Shown: in pieces, positions 16,769 through 22,937 of the stretch
Layout: the number at the start of each line of letters is the position of its first letter
How positions within the stretch are numbered: the first letter of the stretch is position 1
Source of the DNA: Cyanobacteria bacterium FACHB-63
Lineage (GTDB): Bacteria > Cyanobacteriota > Cyanobacteriia > Leptolyngbyales > Leptolyngbyaceae
Direction: 5' to 3'
Length of the DNA: 33,349 nt
Assembly (NCBI GenBank): GCA_014695255.1
Contig: JACJNX010000127.1
Location: 1-33,349 of the forward strand
Made by a program: the position numbers and the translations under genes
Notes under the pieces: generated by a model
Databases searched by the model: none
What the model was told of the DNA's origin: nothing
What the model saw: the letters and a program-made list of their open reading frames with translations, nothing else

Positions 16769-17440
16769 TTAAACGACTGTGATCAGTCCTTTCTGAATCG
16801 CTCCAGTAACGCCCCCAGCGTCTTCCCATTCTTTATTGAGCTTCAAAAGGACAGAGCGACGCATCAAATCATTTTTTGAGATTTGCGTCGTTCTTGACTT
16901 CGCTGCCTGAGTTGGGGAAATTTGCGGAGATACTTGCGGGTCAGGTTGCTTCGGTTCCAGGAATTCGCGGATCTCATGCCCGGATTTCACCGCCCTGGCA
17001 GCATCAACCTGGACGCGATTATCCTGAATTGCTTTTAGGATTTTGGGTCCCGACTGTCTCATGAAGCTACGATCGTTAAGCTGTGCCTCGCTCACATACA
17101 AGACTTCTGGCTCTGCCTGCTTCCTAGGCTTTTGCTCTGTCTCTGCTTGAGAGGGGTGAAGCTTGAACTCAGGCTGAAAATATTTCTCTCGTAAGTCTTT
17201 CGACGCGCCAAAAGCTTTGAAGAATTCGCTGGATGGCTTGCCGTTGATCTTGACAGTGTGATCTTCGGTTAATTCAACGCCATTTTTAACTAAGCTCCAA
17301 ACCTCATCGAAGCGCGATTCATCGCCGCCATTTGCTCCGAAAGTCTGTTGAACGTTGAACTTTATGTATTGGTCTTGAAGATTATCAAGACGTTGCTCGA
17401 TTGTTTGTTCTTGCTGCGATTGTTGTTGTTGTTCAGTCAT
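16769..17440 (-). CDS. Gln-rich hypothetical protein
   Basis: This 223-residue protein is not recognised. The N-terminus is Gln-rich (MTEQQQQSQQEQTIEQRLDNLQ) and predicted coiled coil. The middle includes DESRFDEVWSLVKNGV and the stretch VLYVSEAQLNDRSFMRQSGP, which contains a segment typical of plasmid or phage accessory proteins. The C-terminus (NDLMRRSVLLKLNKEWEDAGG) is helical. AGAGG lies about 7 nt before the ATG. It leads the operon with the two helix-turn-helix genes, about 115 nt upstream of them. Plausible roles are a scaffold or partition accessory protein; there is no direct evidence. Confidence 0.65.
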   Translation of the reverse strand: MTEQQQQSQQEQTIEQRLDNLQDQYIKFNVQQTFGANGGDESRFDEVWSLVKNGVELTEDHTVKINGKPSSEFFKAFGASKDLREKYFQPEFKLHPSQAETEQKPRKQAEPEVLYVSEAQLNDRSFMRQSGPKILKAIQDNRVQVDAARAVKSGHEIREFLEPKQPDPQVSPQISPTQAAKSRTTQISKNDLMRRSVLLKLNKEWEDAGGVTGAIQKGLITVV

Positions 17441-17557
17441 TGTTACTGCCTCTGCAATAGAGTCTTTTATCTATTCTGACACTTATCCATAGAAATTGCT
17501 CTATGATAGAGATACTGCATTGTGCGTAGTTGTTGCCTTGCAACTGCTTAGCGTCTT

Positions 17558-17598
17558 AAAAAAGCCCGGATCTGTCGCGAGGTTTGGGCTTTTTGTTT
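17558..17598. terminator. Bidirectional terminator
   Basis: AAAAAGCCC (17559-17567) pairs with GGGCTTTTT (17586-17594), followed by GTTTT on the plus strand and preceded by a T-rich tract on the minus strand. No obvious gene precedes it on the plus strand, so it may end a small RNA starting near 17500. No gene was found from 17600 to 17741. Confidence 0.75.
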
Positions 17599-17741
17599 TA
17601 AGGTCGCCAGAACGGAACAACCCTTCCATTCGTCAGTTTTCGCAATTGCTGATCCTCATAACTCTTTCTCGGATGCTGCAATCGCGACAGATAAAGCATC
17701 CTCAGCAGCTTTTCGACTAATTCCGACGACTGAGTGCTGAT

Positions 17742-17961
17742 TTGCATGAAATCGGCACCCAATTCTCACCAAGTTCGGCATCCCCCCCTACCGCATATAT
17801 CAGGTGAAGAATTACGCTGCGGAGATCGATTGCTGTTTCCCTTGTTCTACCTGAACTAGAGCGTCTACAGAGCGCATCGATTCAACTTAGAACGTGTGCT
17901 GATTTACACCATGATTAGGGTGCCGGACTTGAGTGAGAATTGGGTGCCGATCTGAATGCAA
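17742..17961. mobile_element. Short element with 43/44-bp imperfect inverted repeats
   Basis: Bases 17742-17784 and 17918-17961 are inverted copies with only a few mismatches. Each arm holds two boxes of TCGGCAYCC type about 22 bp apart (for example TCGGCACCC at 17752-17760 and TCGGCATCC at 17775-17783). Multiple repeated boxes at each end are seen in IS21-like and other large-transposase elements. The 133-bp interior encodes nothing, so this is either a non-autonomous derivative or a deleted insertion sequence. Its right arm cuts into the decayed gene at 17962-18270. Confidence 0.55.
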
Positions 17962-18270
17962 TTTTGCAGACTGAGGAAGTCCATCGCTTTTCAGATAGGC
18001 CTGAAAGGAATAATGGCAATAAATTTTTCTACCATTGGTGATGATAAAAAACTTCTGTGCCGCAGAATCAATGCCTACCGCCAGTCCTCTCCCCAAATCA
18101 GGCAAGGGAAAGAAGGTTCCCGCGCTGTCGAGCAGCTCGAGCAGCCCTTTGCAGACATCCTTGCGGCGATCGGGTCTAACAAGATCGAGCGCCTAGGCAA
18201 CGACCATATCAGACAAGATCCAATCGCGTTCGATCGAGAGATCAAGGCGAATCTTTTTTCGGATTGTCAT
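17962..18270 (-). pseudogene. Decayed gene interrupted by stop and repeat
   Basis: From ATG 18270 the frame reads MTIRKKIRLDLSIERDWIL, hits TAG at 18195-18193, then stays open in the same frame (KGLLELLDSAGTFFPLPDLG, GLAVGIDSAAQKFFII) until it enters the inverted-repeat arm. The segment GLAVGIDSAAQKFF has a faint RuvC-like look, but this is too short to assign. A plus-strand frame over the same DNA is judged a shadow. Confidence 0.4.
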
Positions 18271-18306
18271 ATACTTTGCTCACCGTCTAAAAAACTACGT
18301 TTGATT

Positions 18307-18334
18307 GCCTCGGACAAGTGTCGGGGCTTTGTTT
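18307..18334 (+). terminator. Probable plus-strand terminator
   Basis: GCCTCGGAC (18307-18315) pairs with GTCGGGGC (18319-18327 region) with one bulged G and one G-U pair. TTTGTTTT follows. It sits just past the 3' end of the minus-strand gene at 18342 and could stop transcription from the left. Confidence 0.55.
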
Positions 18335-18341
18335 TGGGAAT

Positions 18342-18557
18342 TTATTCGGGAACAATCCCTAACCGTTTCTCAAATTCGATAATCGCCGCCAAATTGCCTG
18401 ATAGAGCATCTTTCAGGAGTTTTGCTGACTCAACTATCTGTGTGCGTAACTGTGGGGAGAGTTCGCGATCTAGGATGCTTTGGAGAAGTTCGTCTGAGAG
18501 TTCAAAGTTTTCTAGCATTGTTATCGCTCTTATACCGATAGCTTCATTCTGCGCCAT
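18342..18557 (-). CDS. Small acidic protein coupled to the RHH gene
   Basis: The 71-residue product starts at ATG 18557 inside the end of the ribbon-helix-helix gene (14-nt overlap), which implies translational coupling. It is helical and acidic-amphipathic (MLENFELSDELLQSILDREL, TQIVESAKLLKDALSGNLAA). ATG 18518 (MLENFEL) is an alternative start. The family is unknown. Paired with an RHH regulator it could be a partition or toxin-antitoxin partner, but no toxin motif is visible. Confidence 0.6.
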   Translation of the reverse strand: MAQNEAIGIRAITMLENFELSDELLQSILDRELSPQLRTQIVESAKLLKDALSGNLAAIIEFEKRLGIVPE

Positions 18558-18795
18558 CGGATTTAGGCTTTCTTCCCGCGCCCTCTCTTTTACCGCCCCG
18601 TGGATCTTTCGGTGGCTCTTTGTCAGGGGGAATCGCTCCAACTCCCTGACAGTAACGCCACAACACCCGCTCAACATACGCACCCATACTCTCATGAGCG
18701 TTATCGGCTAACTGCTCAAGAGCGTTAACAAGATCCTCGTCCAACTTAAATGTTTTCGCTTTTCTGGGCGGCATCAGAATCGGACTCGTACACAT
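18544..18795 (-). CDS. Ribbon-helix-helix DNA-binding protein
   Basis: The 83-residue protein has a CopG/Arc-like core KTFKLDEDLVNALEQLADNA followed by GAYVERVLWRYCQG, giving strand-helix-helix order. Its basic C-terminus ends in GGKREGAGRKPKSD. The ATG at 18795 is chosen because GGAG lies 9 nt upstream; ATG 18774 (MPPRK) is a weaker choice. RHH proteins of plasmids repress their own promoters or bind centromeres. The divergent 18815-19008 region carries repeated ACCA/TGGT half-sites suited to this class. Confidence 0.82.
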   Translation of the reverse strand: MCTSPILMPPRKAKTFKLDEDLVNALEQLADNAHESMGAYVERVLWRYCQGVGAIPPDKEPPKDPRGGKREGAGRKPKSDGAE

Positions 18796-18814
18796 TTTTT
18801 TAACTCCAATCAAA

Positions 18815-19008
18815 TACTATGGTTCAATCCTATCGTAATTTTTCAAAAGTATACCAAACATAAAATTGTGTTATAGGGCTAGATGATAGGTAAATCGCCA
18901 CACTATCCGTCGATAGGAAACTTGACTCATTTAATGGCTAGTTGCATTGTTCAAATATTATTATTCAAAAGTCATACCAAATTTGAAACAATGGTGTACC
19001 ATTGAAAT
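18815..19008. promoter_or_regulatory. Divergent operator region with repeated half-sites
   Basis: This AT-rich region separates the RHH operon (minus) from the backbone operon (plus). TTCAAAAGTATACCAAA (from 18844) recurs as TTCAAAAGTCATACCAAA (from 18963). CAATGGTGTACCATTG (18989-19004) is a perfect dyad with a 2-nt centre. ATGGT/ACCAT half-sites also occur near 18823. CTATC/GATAG forms a small dyad near 18900. Convincing sigma-70 boxes were not found. It is probably bound by the adjacent RHH protein. Confidence 0.55.
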
Positions 19009-19155
19009 GTGAGCGAGAAGTTCACCGAGCCGACCGGGGCTGAGACAAGAGTACCGGGAACCTTCGGGGACGCAACCGAAGCAAAACAAGACGGGCACTA
19101 CTCAAACCGAATAGGCTCAACCCTGGAAGAAGCGACAGTAACCAGTGGGGATTAA
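19009..19155 (+). CDS. 48-residue small protein opening the backbone operon
   Basis: A GTG-initiated frame of 48 codons (SEKFTEPTGAETRVPGTFGD..., ending LEEATVTSGD) begins 5 nt after the palindrome CAATGGTGTACCATTG. It is polar and probably disordered, with no known motif. There is no Shine-Dalgarno, so the message may be nearly leaderless. The clean frame and polar composition favour a gene over a structured RNA, which the same stretch first suggested. Confidence 0.45.
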   Translation: MSEKFTEPTGAETRVPGTFGDATEAKQDGHYSNRIGSTLEEATVTSGD

Positions 19156-19270
19156 GCGAGTAGCACTCGTGAAGCCAAGAAGATTTCAGCGATCGTCCAT
19201 CAGCAATTCGCAACGATGGCGATCCTCTGGAATCTTTCCAGGACTCAAACCACTACGAGGGCTTCAAACA

Positions 19271-19558
19271 ATGTCCACCTTTTTAATCGCCGCCTCAATC
19301 GGCGCATACCTTTCGCTCCGATGCTCAGTTGATTTGATCGAGGGCTGTGCAGGCGTAACCGTCAACTACGAAAAGATTTGGCAAGACCTAATTGCACTGC
19401 TAACCTTTGTCGCTGCTGTCTGCGACTGGGGCATCGAAGCAGGTCGCAACGCTCGAACCTACTTCGACCTAGCGCTTTTGCCTTGGTTGAGCGATCGAGG
19501 AATTTCGGTGAAGCTGCCGACGATGCCACAGATTGAACCGCAATCTGAACTCAATTAA
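19271..19558 (+). CDS. Hypothetical protein with hydrophobic segments
   Basis: The 95-residue product starts at ATG 19271 with GAGGG about 11 nt upstream; an in-frame start further upstream at 19145 is less likely. Residues 1-20 and 38-52 (IWQDLIALLTFVAAVC) are hydrophobic and could span or touch the membrane. A short region ALLPWLSDRGISVKLP follows. The family is not recognised. It lies upstream of a hairpin and a Cys-rich gene in the plus-strand operon. Confidence 0.6.
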   Translation: MSTFLIAASIGAYLSLRCSVDLIEGCAGVTVNYEKIWQDLIALLTFVAAVCDWGIEAGRNARTYFDLALLPWLSDRGISVKLPTMPQIEPQSELN

Positions 19559-19569
19559 TTCCAATCAAA

Positions 19570-19603
19570 AAGCCGTCCCTGCCTGAGAAACATCGGACGG
19601 CTT
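19570..19603 (+). other. Intra-operon stem-loop A
   Basis: AAGCCGTCC (19570-19578) pairs with GGACGGCTT (19595-19603). The 16-nt loop CTGCCTGAGAAACATC resembles the loop of the hairpin at 21655-21685. It falls between a stop codon and the next ribosome-binding site. It may act as an attenuator, processing site or mRNA stabiliser. Confidence 0.65.
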
Positions 19604-19631
19604 GAAACCCAATAACGAGGATTTATCCAAA

Positions 19632-19790
19632 ATGCTAACACTTCCAACGGCTCCAACCTGCTCACAATGCAGAGAATTTTGTTCGAGTTCAAGTCTCTGC
19701 TTACTCAAGGCTAGGGCTGATTTTGGTGATGATGCCAAGACTCACCCAAAGCGGAAAGCCTGCCACTTCGCTGATTTGCTGCCGTTCTAG
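19632..19790 (+). CDS. Cys-rich small protein
   Basis: The 52-residue protein holds C-x2-C-x3-C near its N-terminus (TCSQCREFC) and later Cys and His (LCLLKARAD, KACHF), suggesting a small metal-binding fold. ATG 19632 is preferred over an upstream TTG because ACGAGG lies ahead of it. It sits between stem-loop A and the GIY-YIG-like gene. No family is recognised. Confidence 0.55.
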   Translation: MLTLPTAPTCSQCREFCSSSSLCLLKARADFGDDAKTHPKRKACHFADLLPF

Positions 19791-19804
19791 CGAGGTGCAG
19801 CACG

Positions 19805-20149
19805 ATGATTTATCTGTTGCATTTCAGCGATCGCATTCACCTAGACCGCACAACTCAACATTACGTGGGTTACTCGGCAAGGTTAAGCGATCGCATTCTT
19901 GCCCATCTAGAAAATCGCTCCGGTGTTTCGTTAATCAATGCAGCCCATGAACGCGGCATCAACTTTGCCGTAAGTCGAGTTTGGCAAGGTGAGCGACGGT
20001 TAGAGCGGCATCTCAAATCTTTGAAGAATACCCCAAAATTCTGTCCTCGTTGCAGTGATAAGCCTTGGCAACTGTACCGACCTGGATCACTTAAACAGGT
20101 GCGGGAACTGACCGGGAATCGACTGAAAGACGCGCTTCTGTTCGCTTAG
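19805..20149 (+). CDS. GIY-YIG-like small nuclease-fold protein
   Basis: The 114-residue protein starts MIYLLHFSD and continues with HYVGYSARLSDRILAHL, matching the two-strand GIY...YIG core in divergent form (YLL and YVG). RGINFAVSRVWQGERRLERHLK and the ending CPRCSDKP fit a compact family of stand-alone GIY-YIG proteins. The Arg and Glu of the catalytic set are plausibly R32 or R66 and E69, but exact roles need alignment. GAGG lies 10 nt before the ATG. Nicking or repair of element DNA is possible; a role in transfer is only a guess. The parM iteron region begins 10 bp after its stop. Confidence 0.68.
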   Translation: MIYLLHFSDRIHLDRTTQHYVGYSARLSDRILAHLENRSGVSLINAAHERGINFAVSRVWQGERRLERHLKSLKNTPKFCPRCSDKPWQLYRPGSLKQVRELTGNRLKDALLFA

Positions 20150-20158
20150 TTCACTCTG

Positions 20159-20305
20159 TTGGTTCTCACTGTCAATTACAACCAACATCGGCAGTGAGAA
20201 CCAATTACAACCACAAAACACACTCATTTAGAGGTAGTCATGAATATTTCAAGCCAATTTCAACCAATTAGAACCAATATTGGTTCTGAGAACCAATTTC
20301 AACCA
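20159..20305 (+). promoter_or_regulatory. Iterons upstream of and inside parM (candidate parC)
   Basis: Copies of CAATTWCAACCA occur at 20173-20184, 20202-20213, 20255-20266 and 20294-20305, with a variant CAATTAGAACCA at 20265-20276. TTGGTTCTCACTG (20159-20171) has its exact inverse at 20192-20204, and AGAACCAATATTGGTTCT (20270-20287) is a perfect palindrome. The array straddles the parM start, so the first codons (SQFQPI, NQFQPL) are themselves repeats. This fits a centromere and autoregulatory operator of a type II (actin) partition system. Confidence 0.75.
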
Positions 20306-21280
20306 CTGGGTTTAGACGTTGGTAATGGTGCGACAAAATTCGTTACTCATGACTGTGAAATCCTTATCCCGTCTTACGTTCACTCGATTCACGATATCGG
20401 ATCGACCGATCCGGATTTGGGGCTGATTGAATATCTCGGAGGTGATCGAACTGACTTAATCGGCGCGAAATGGTTCGCCGGGAAATCTGCTGCTCAAGTC
20501 GCACCCCTCACTTTTCAACGTGTGGTTGACGACGCAAAAGGCAAGATTAAATTTGCGCTCCAACTGTTGACTGGAGCGATCGAGACAATGCCTCACCAAT
20601 TACGGTGGAAATTCTCAATCGTGCTTTCGTCGCAAGACTCTCAAACGTTCGGAGACGAGTTAGCGGATGCAGTTCAAGGTGTGCATAGCATTCGGCTTCG
20701 AGGCACTGATGTTACCCAGATTGAAATCGATGTGTTGTCAGTGGTCGAGGAGGGTATTGGAGCGATCGCCGTTGCCAGTGCTGATATCGACATCAAAGGA
20801 ACGGTGATTGTGAACGATTTGGGCAATGGAACGCTGATTGCATCGGTGTTTCAAAGCGGAAAGCTAGTAGATCGCAAAGTCATCTTGCGAGGTGTTGAAC
20901 CGCTAATCGATGACATTGCCAATCACAAAGAAACTCGCAAAAAGCTGAACAACCCAGCCCGAAAAGACCTGATTCGAGCCGGGATTGAGAACAAAACCTT
21001 CGACTACGGCAATGTTGCTGTCACACAATTCAACTTTGAACAGATTTACATTGCAGAACTCAAAGAATGGATTGTTTCGGGACTGGCGCAATTGCTCAAG
21101 GCAACGACTGAATGGAGCGCGGGTGCGGATGCGTCGATCGCCATCGGAGGAGGGGCACAGTTGCCTAAAATTGCGCCACTGCTTACCGCGAAAGGTATTA
21201 CGCCAATCTCCGATTCTCATTGGGCGAATGCAAGGGGATTGTTCAAACTCGCGCAATTGAAGCTACAGAAAGGAGGGTAA
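20240..21280 (+). CDS. parM: ParM/StbA-family actin-like partition ATPase
   Basis: The 346-residue length is typical of ParM. Phosphate loop 1 is GLDVGNGATKF (residues about 24-34), loop 2 is VNDLGNGTLIAS, and the adenosine motif is AIGGGAQLPK near the C-terminus. ParM polymerises with ATP and pushes plasmid copies apart through a centromere-binding adaptor. GAGG lies before ATG 20240. Iterons upstream and inside its 5' end suggest autoregulation. The 71-residue gene 3 nt downstream is the likely adaptor. In an integrated element this system would serve the excised circular form. Confidence 0.88.
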   Translation: MNISSQFQPIRTNIGSENQFQPLGLDVGNGATKFVTHDCEILIPSYVHSIHDIGSTDPDLGLIEYLGGDRTDLIGAKWFAGKSAAQVAPLTFQRVVDDAKGKIKFALQLLTGAIETMPHQLRWKFSIVLSSQDSQTFGDELADAVQGVHSIRLRGTDVTQIEIDVLSVVEEGIGAIAVASADIDIKGTVIVNDLGNGTLIASVFQSGKLVDRKVILRGVEPLIDDIANHKETRKKLNNPARKDLIRAGIENKTFDYGNVAVTQFNFEQIYIAELKEWIVSGLAQLLKATTEWSAGADASIAIGGGAQLPKIAPLLTAKGITPISDSHWANARGLFKLAQLKLQKGG

Positions 21281-21283
21281 ACA

Positions 21284-21499
21284 GTGAGAGCAACGATTAA
21301 GAGTTATCAACGTGAATACGTTCGGCAGATTGGCGCATTGATGGGAACCGATGACCCGACCGAGATTATTTGCAGAATCATCTCTGACCATCAGATGAAG
21401 TTACTAGGTGTGTCAATGCCTGAAGTGACGAACGACCCCAAACCGAAACAGCAAGGGCTTGATCAGGCAGATGAGAGCCTGTTAGGACTGCTTTCATAG
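21284..21499 (+). CDS. Candidate ParR-like adaptor
   Basis: The 71-residue protein starts at GTG 21284, with AAAGGAGGG overlapping the parM end. It has a basic N-terminus (MRATIKSYQREYVRQIGAL), a helix-rich middle (DDPTEIICRIISDHQ) and an acidic tail ending ADESLLGLLS. ParR adaptors are small, dimeric RHH proteins encoded next to parM, with C-terminal peptides that touch ParM. Position, size and tail fit this, but a typical RHH strand is not obvious. The assignment rests on context. Confidence 0.55.
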   Translation: MRATIKSYQREYVRQIGALMGTDDPTEIICRIISDHQMKLLGVSMPEVTNDPKPKQQGLDQADESLLGLLS

Positions 21500-21508
21500 G
21501 TGGCGAAT

Positions 21509-21646
21509 ATGCTGACTCATCACAGGCTCAAAATCGCCAAACAACCCCGGAAGCCGCTCGTGGTTCGCATTCCGCACAACCCTGAACTACTCGCGAAATA
21601 CGATCGTGCTTCAATCCAAGCTCTACTCAGATTGGTTTTCAAATAA
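21509..21646 (+). CDS. 45-residue basic small protein
   Basis: The frame encodes a basic N-terminus (MLTHHRLKIAKQPRKPLVV) and a leucine-rich C-terminal helix (RASIQALLRLVFK). GGTGGCG lies ahead of ATG 21509. It is 9 nt after the putative parR stop and probably in the same transcript. The function is unknown. Confidence 0.5.
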   Translation: MLTHHRLKIAKQPRKPLVVRIPHNPELLAKYDRASIQALLRLVFK

Positions 21647-21654
21647 CACGCGAA

Positions 21655-21685
21655 AGCCGCCCCTGCCTAACAAACCTGGGCGGCT
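21655..21685 (+). other. Intra-operon stem-loop B
   Basis: AGCCGCCC (21655-21662) pairs with GGGCGGCT (21678-21685). The loop CTGCCTAACAAACCT parallels that of stem-loop A, and one stem pair differs by a compensatory change (T-A versus C-G). It also precedes a ribosome-binding site (AAGGAG) of the next gene. Confidence 0.65.
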
Positions 21686-21725
21686 CCGTCCCTCAACATT
21701 CAAAAATTAAGGAGACATCCTCATT

Positions 21726-21896
21726 ATGCAAGTTTCACGAAACACCCTGAAACTGATGCTCGAAACCGCCCCGATAGTTTTCGCTTGGGCGCTCTTAGTT
21801 GCGTTCGGACTAAGCGCGGCTCAAGTTGCTCTGGACGACTTTTCAGGCGTTCCCCGAAATCGACCGACGATCACCAATTTGAACTTAAGACGATAG
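21726..21896 (+). CDS. 56-residue single-pass membrane protein
   Basis: The frame starts at ATG 21726 after AAGGAGACATCC. Residues about 15-35 (APIVFAWALLVAFGLSAAQV) form one transmembrane helix, followed by a short polar tail. It is first in a run of six closely spaced or overlapping genes leading to the FtsK-like ATPase. It may be a subunit of a membrane complex; no family is recognised. Confidence 0.6.
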   Translation: MQVSRNTLKLMLETAPIVFAWALLVAFGLSAAQVALDDFSGVPRNRPTITNLNLRR

Positions 21897-21908
21897 GAGA
21901 ACTCAACA

Positions 21909-22238
21909 ATGTCCAAAGATTTAGCACTTGGATATTACGGTATTCCTTTCAACAGTCCAGCGTTCAAACTCGCTAATGTTTGCGGCGATTACCTGGAAAA
22001 GATTCCCAGTCAAGACAAGCTTGCTTTGATCGCACTTATCGCCGCCTGGGTTGCAAATGATGATGAATCCTACGGCTTTCCAGAAGCAATGCAAAGTTGC
22101 GATATGACGGTTAGCGAGAATTTCTATCTCTATGTCGCGATTCTGGCTGACCCGGAAGACCACATCAGCCCGGATGATGCCCTATCGCTAGTCGCAGCGC
22201 TCACAGCCCAGATTAGATCGGGGGTGTACGCACGATGA
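21909..22238 (+). CDS. Hypothetical soluble helical protein
   Basis: This 109-residue acidic protein (MSKDLALGYYGIPFNSPAF...) has helical segments LALIALIAAWVAND and ALSLVAALTAQIRSG that could be amphipathic. GGAG lies 10 nt before the ATG. Its stop overlaps the next start by ATGA. The family is unknown. It is co-transcribed with the small membrane genes. Confidence 0.65.
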   Translation: MSKDLALGYYGIPFNSPAFKLANVCGDYLEKIPSQDKLALIALIAAWVANDDESYGFPEAMQSCDMTVSENFYLYVAILADPEDHISPDDALSLVAALTAQIRSGVYAR

Positions 22239-22378
22239 CCCCAGAACAAAGAAACAACTTGATCGGCGCGGTTCTAATCGGGATTGCATTACTGCAATTG
22301 ATTCCGGTACTTCCAAGCGTCATCGACTTCATTGCAGTTCGCGTCCATCAAGACTTTTTTCAGGAGGCGCATAAATGA
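22235..22378 (+). CDS. 47-residue single-pass membrane protein
   Basis: ATG overlaps the preceding TGA (ATGA). Residues 8-30 (NLIGAVLIGIALLQLIPVLP) are a clear transmembrane helix. The C-terminus is short and polar (HQDFFQEAHK). The gene overlaps the next by ATGA, so the series is translationally coupled. Confidence 0.62.
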   Translation: MTPEQRNNLIGAVLIGIALLQLIPVLPSVIDFIAVRVHQDFFQEAHK

Positions 22379-22530
22379 GTTTTCACCGAGACGATGGAAC
22401 CACGATCGGCGGCATTGCACTAATCGCAAGCGTTGTGATTGCTTTTGGTGTGGGCTATTGGGCAAGAGATAACGGATTCAAGATCAACATCCAATTACCC
22501 GAAGTCGAGCAAGGGGGGATGAACCGATGA
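22375..22530 (+). CDS. 51-residue single-pass membrane protein
   Basis: It starts in an ATGA overlap with CAGGAGG upstream. The transmembrane helix is GGIALIASVVIAFGVGYWA, followed by a charged C-terminus (INIQLPEVEQGG). It overlaps the next gene by ATGA. It joins the set of tiny membrane proteins before the translocase. Confidence 0.62.
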   Translation: MSFHRDDGTTIGGIALIASVVIAFGVGYWARDNGFKINIQLPEVEQGGMNR

Positions 22531-22937
22531 ACCTAAATCTCCCTCTCAAATGGCAAGTGCCAGCATTGGGCTTGATTCTCGCTCTCTCAGTTGCTCCGAC
22601 TGCGATCACGATGTATCGGCAGTCAGAAGCAGAACTACGACAAAAGACCACGCAGGAACAACAGCAATCACAGCAATCTGAAGACGTTAGAAAAGCTCTC
22701 GATCGCGCTAAGCGCTGCCTATTGATTGATGAACGATACCCACTCATAGAAGGCGCAAATGCTTACTATGACCCCACCAACCGAGTCAATAAACGGCGTT
22801 TACCCAAGGGCACGCCCCTCTGTAGTCGATCAGGCTATACCGCAGAAGTCGATCGCTTCGGCACTGTAACAGACATCAAGCAAATCCCGCCCGAACAGTT
22901 AAACCAAGTTTTGCAACAAAGAGGACTTATTCGATGA
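22527..22937 (+). CDS. Membrane-anchored protein of the translocase operon
   Basis: This 136-residue protein has an N-terminal signal-anchor (VPALGLILALSVAPTAI), a Gln-rich coiled coil (QSEAELRQKTTQEQQQSQQ), then a soluble domain with two Cys (KRCLLIDERYP, TPLCSRSGYTAEVDRFG). The soluble part probably faces away from the cytoplasm. AAGGGGGG lies before the start. It overlaps genes on both sides by ATGA. The family is not recognised. Confidence 0.68.
   Translation: MNLNLPLKWQVPALGLILALSVAPTAITMYRQSEAELRQKTTQEQQQSQQSEDVRKALDRAKRCLLIDERYPLIEGANAYYDPTNRVNKRRLPKGTPLCSRSGYTAEVDRFGTVTDIKQIPPEQLNQVLQQRGLIR

Noticed and set aside
17496-17598. Small RNA ending at the bidirectional terminator
   Set aside because: A TATGAT-like box and an internal hairpin exist, but no -35 at a proper distance was found, so only the terminator is listed.
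17956-18711. 251-codon plus-strand frame
   Set aside because: It runs antisense to the RHH gene and its coupled partner, crosses a terminator hairpin, begins in an inverted-repeat arm and has no recognisable domain or ribosome-binding site.
19009-19180. Structured RNA at the head of the backbone operon
   Set aside because: Stems are present, but an uninterrupted 48-codon frame with protein-like composition explains the stretch more simply.
19805-20149. Relaxase candidate
   Set aside because: No HUH or Tyr-based relaxase motif is present; the sequence fits a divergent GIY-YIG core instead.
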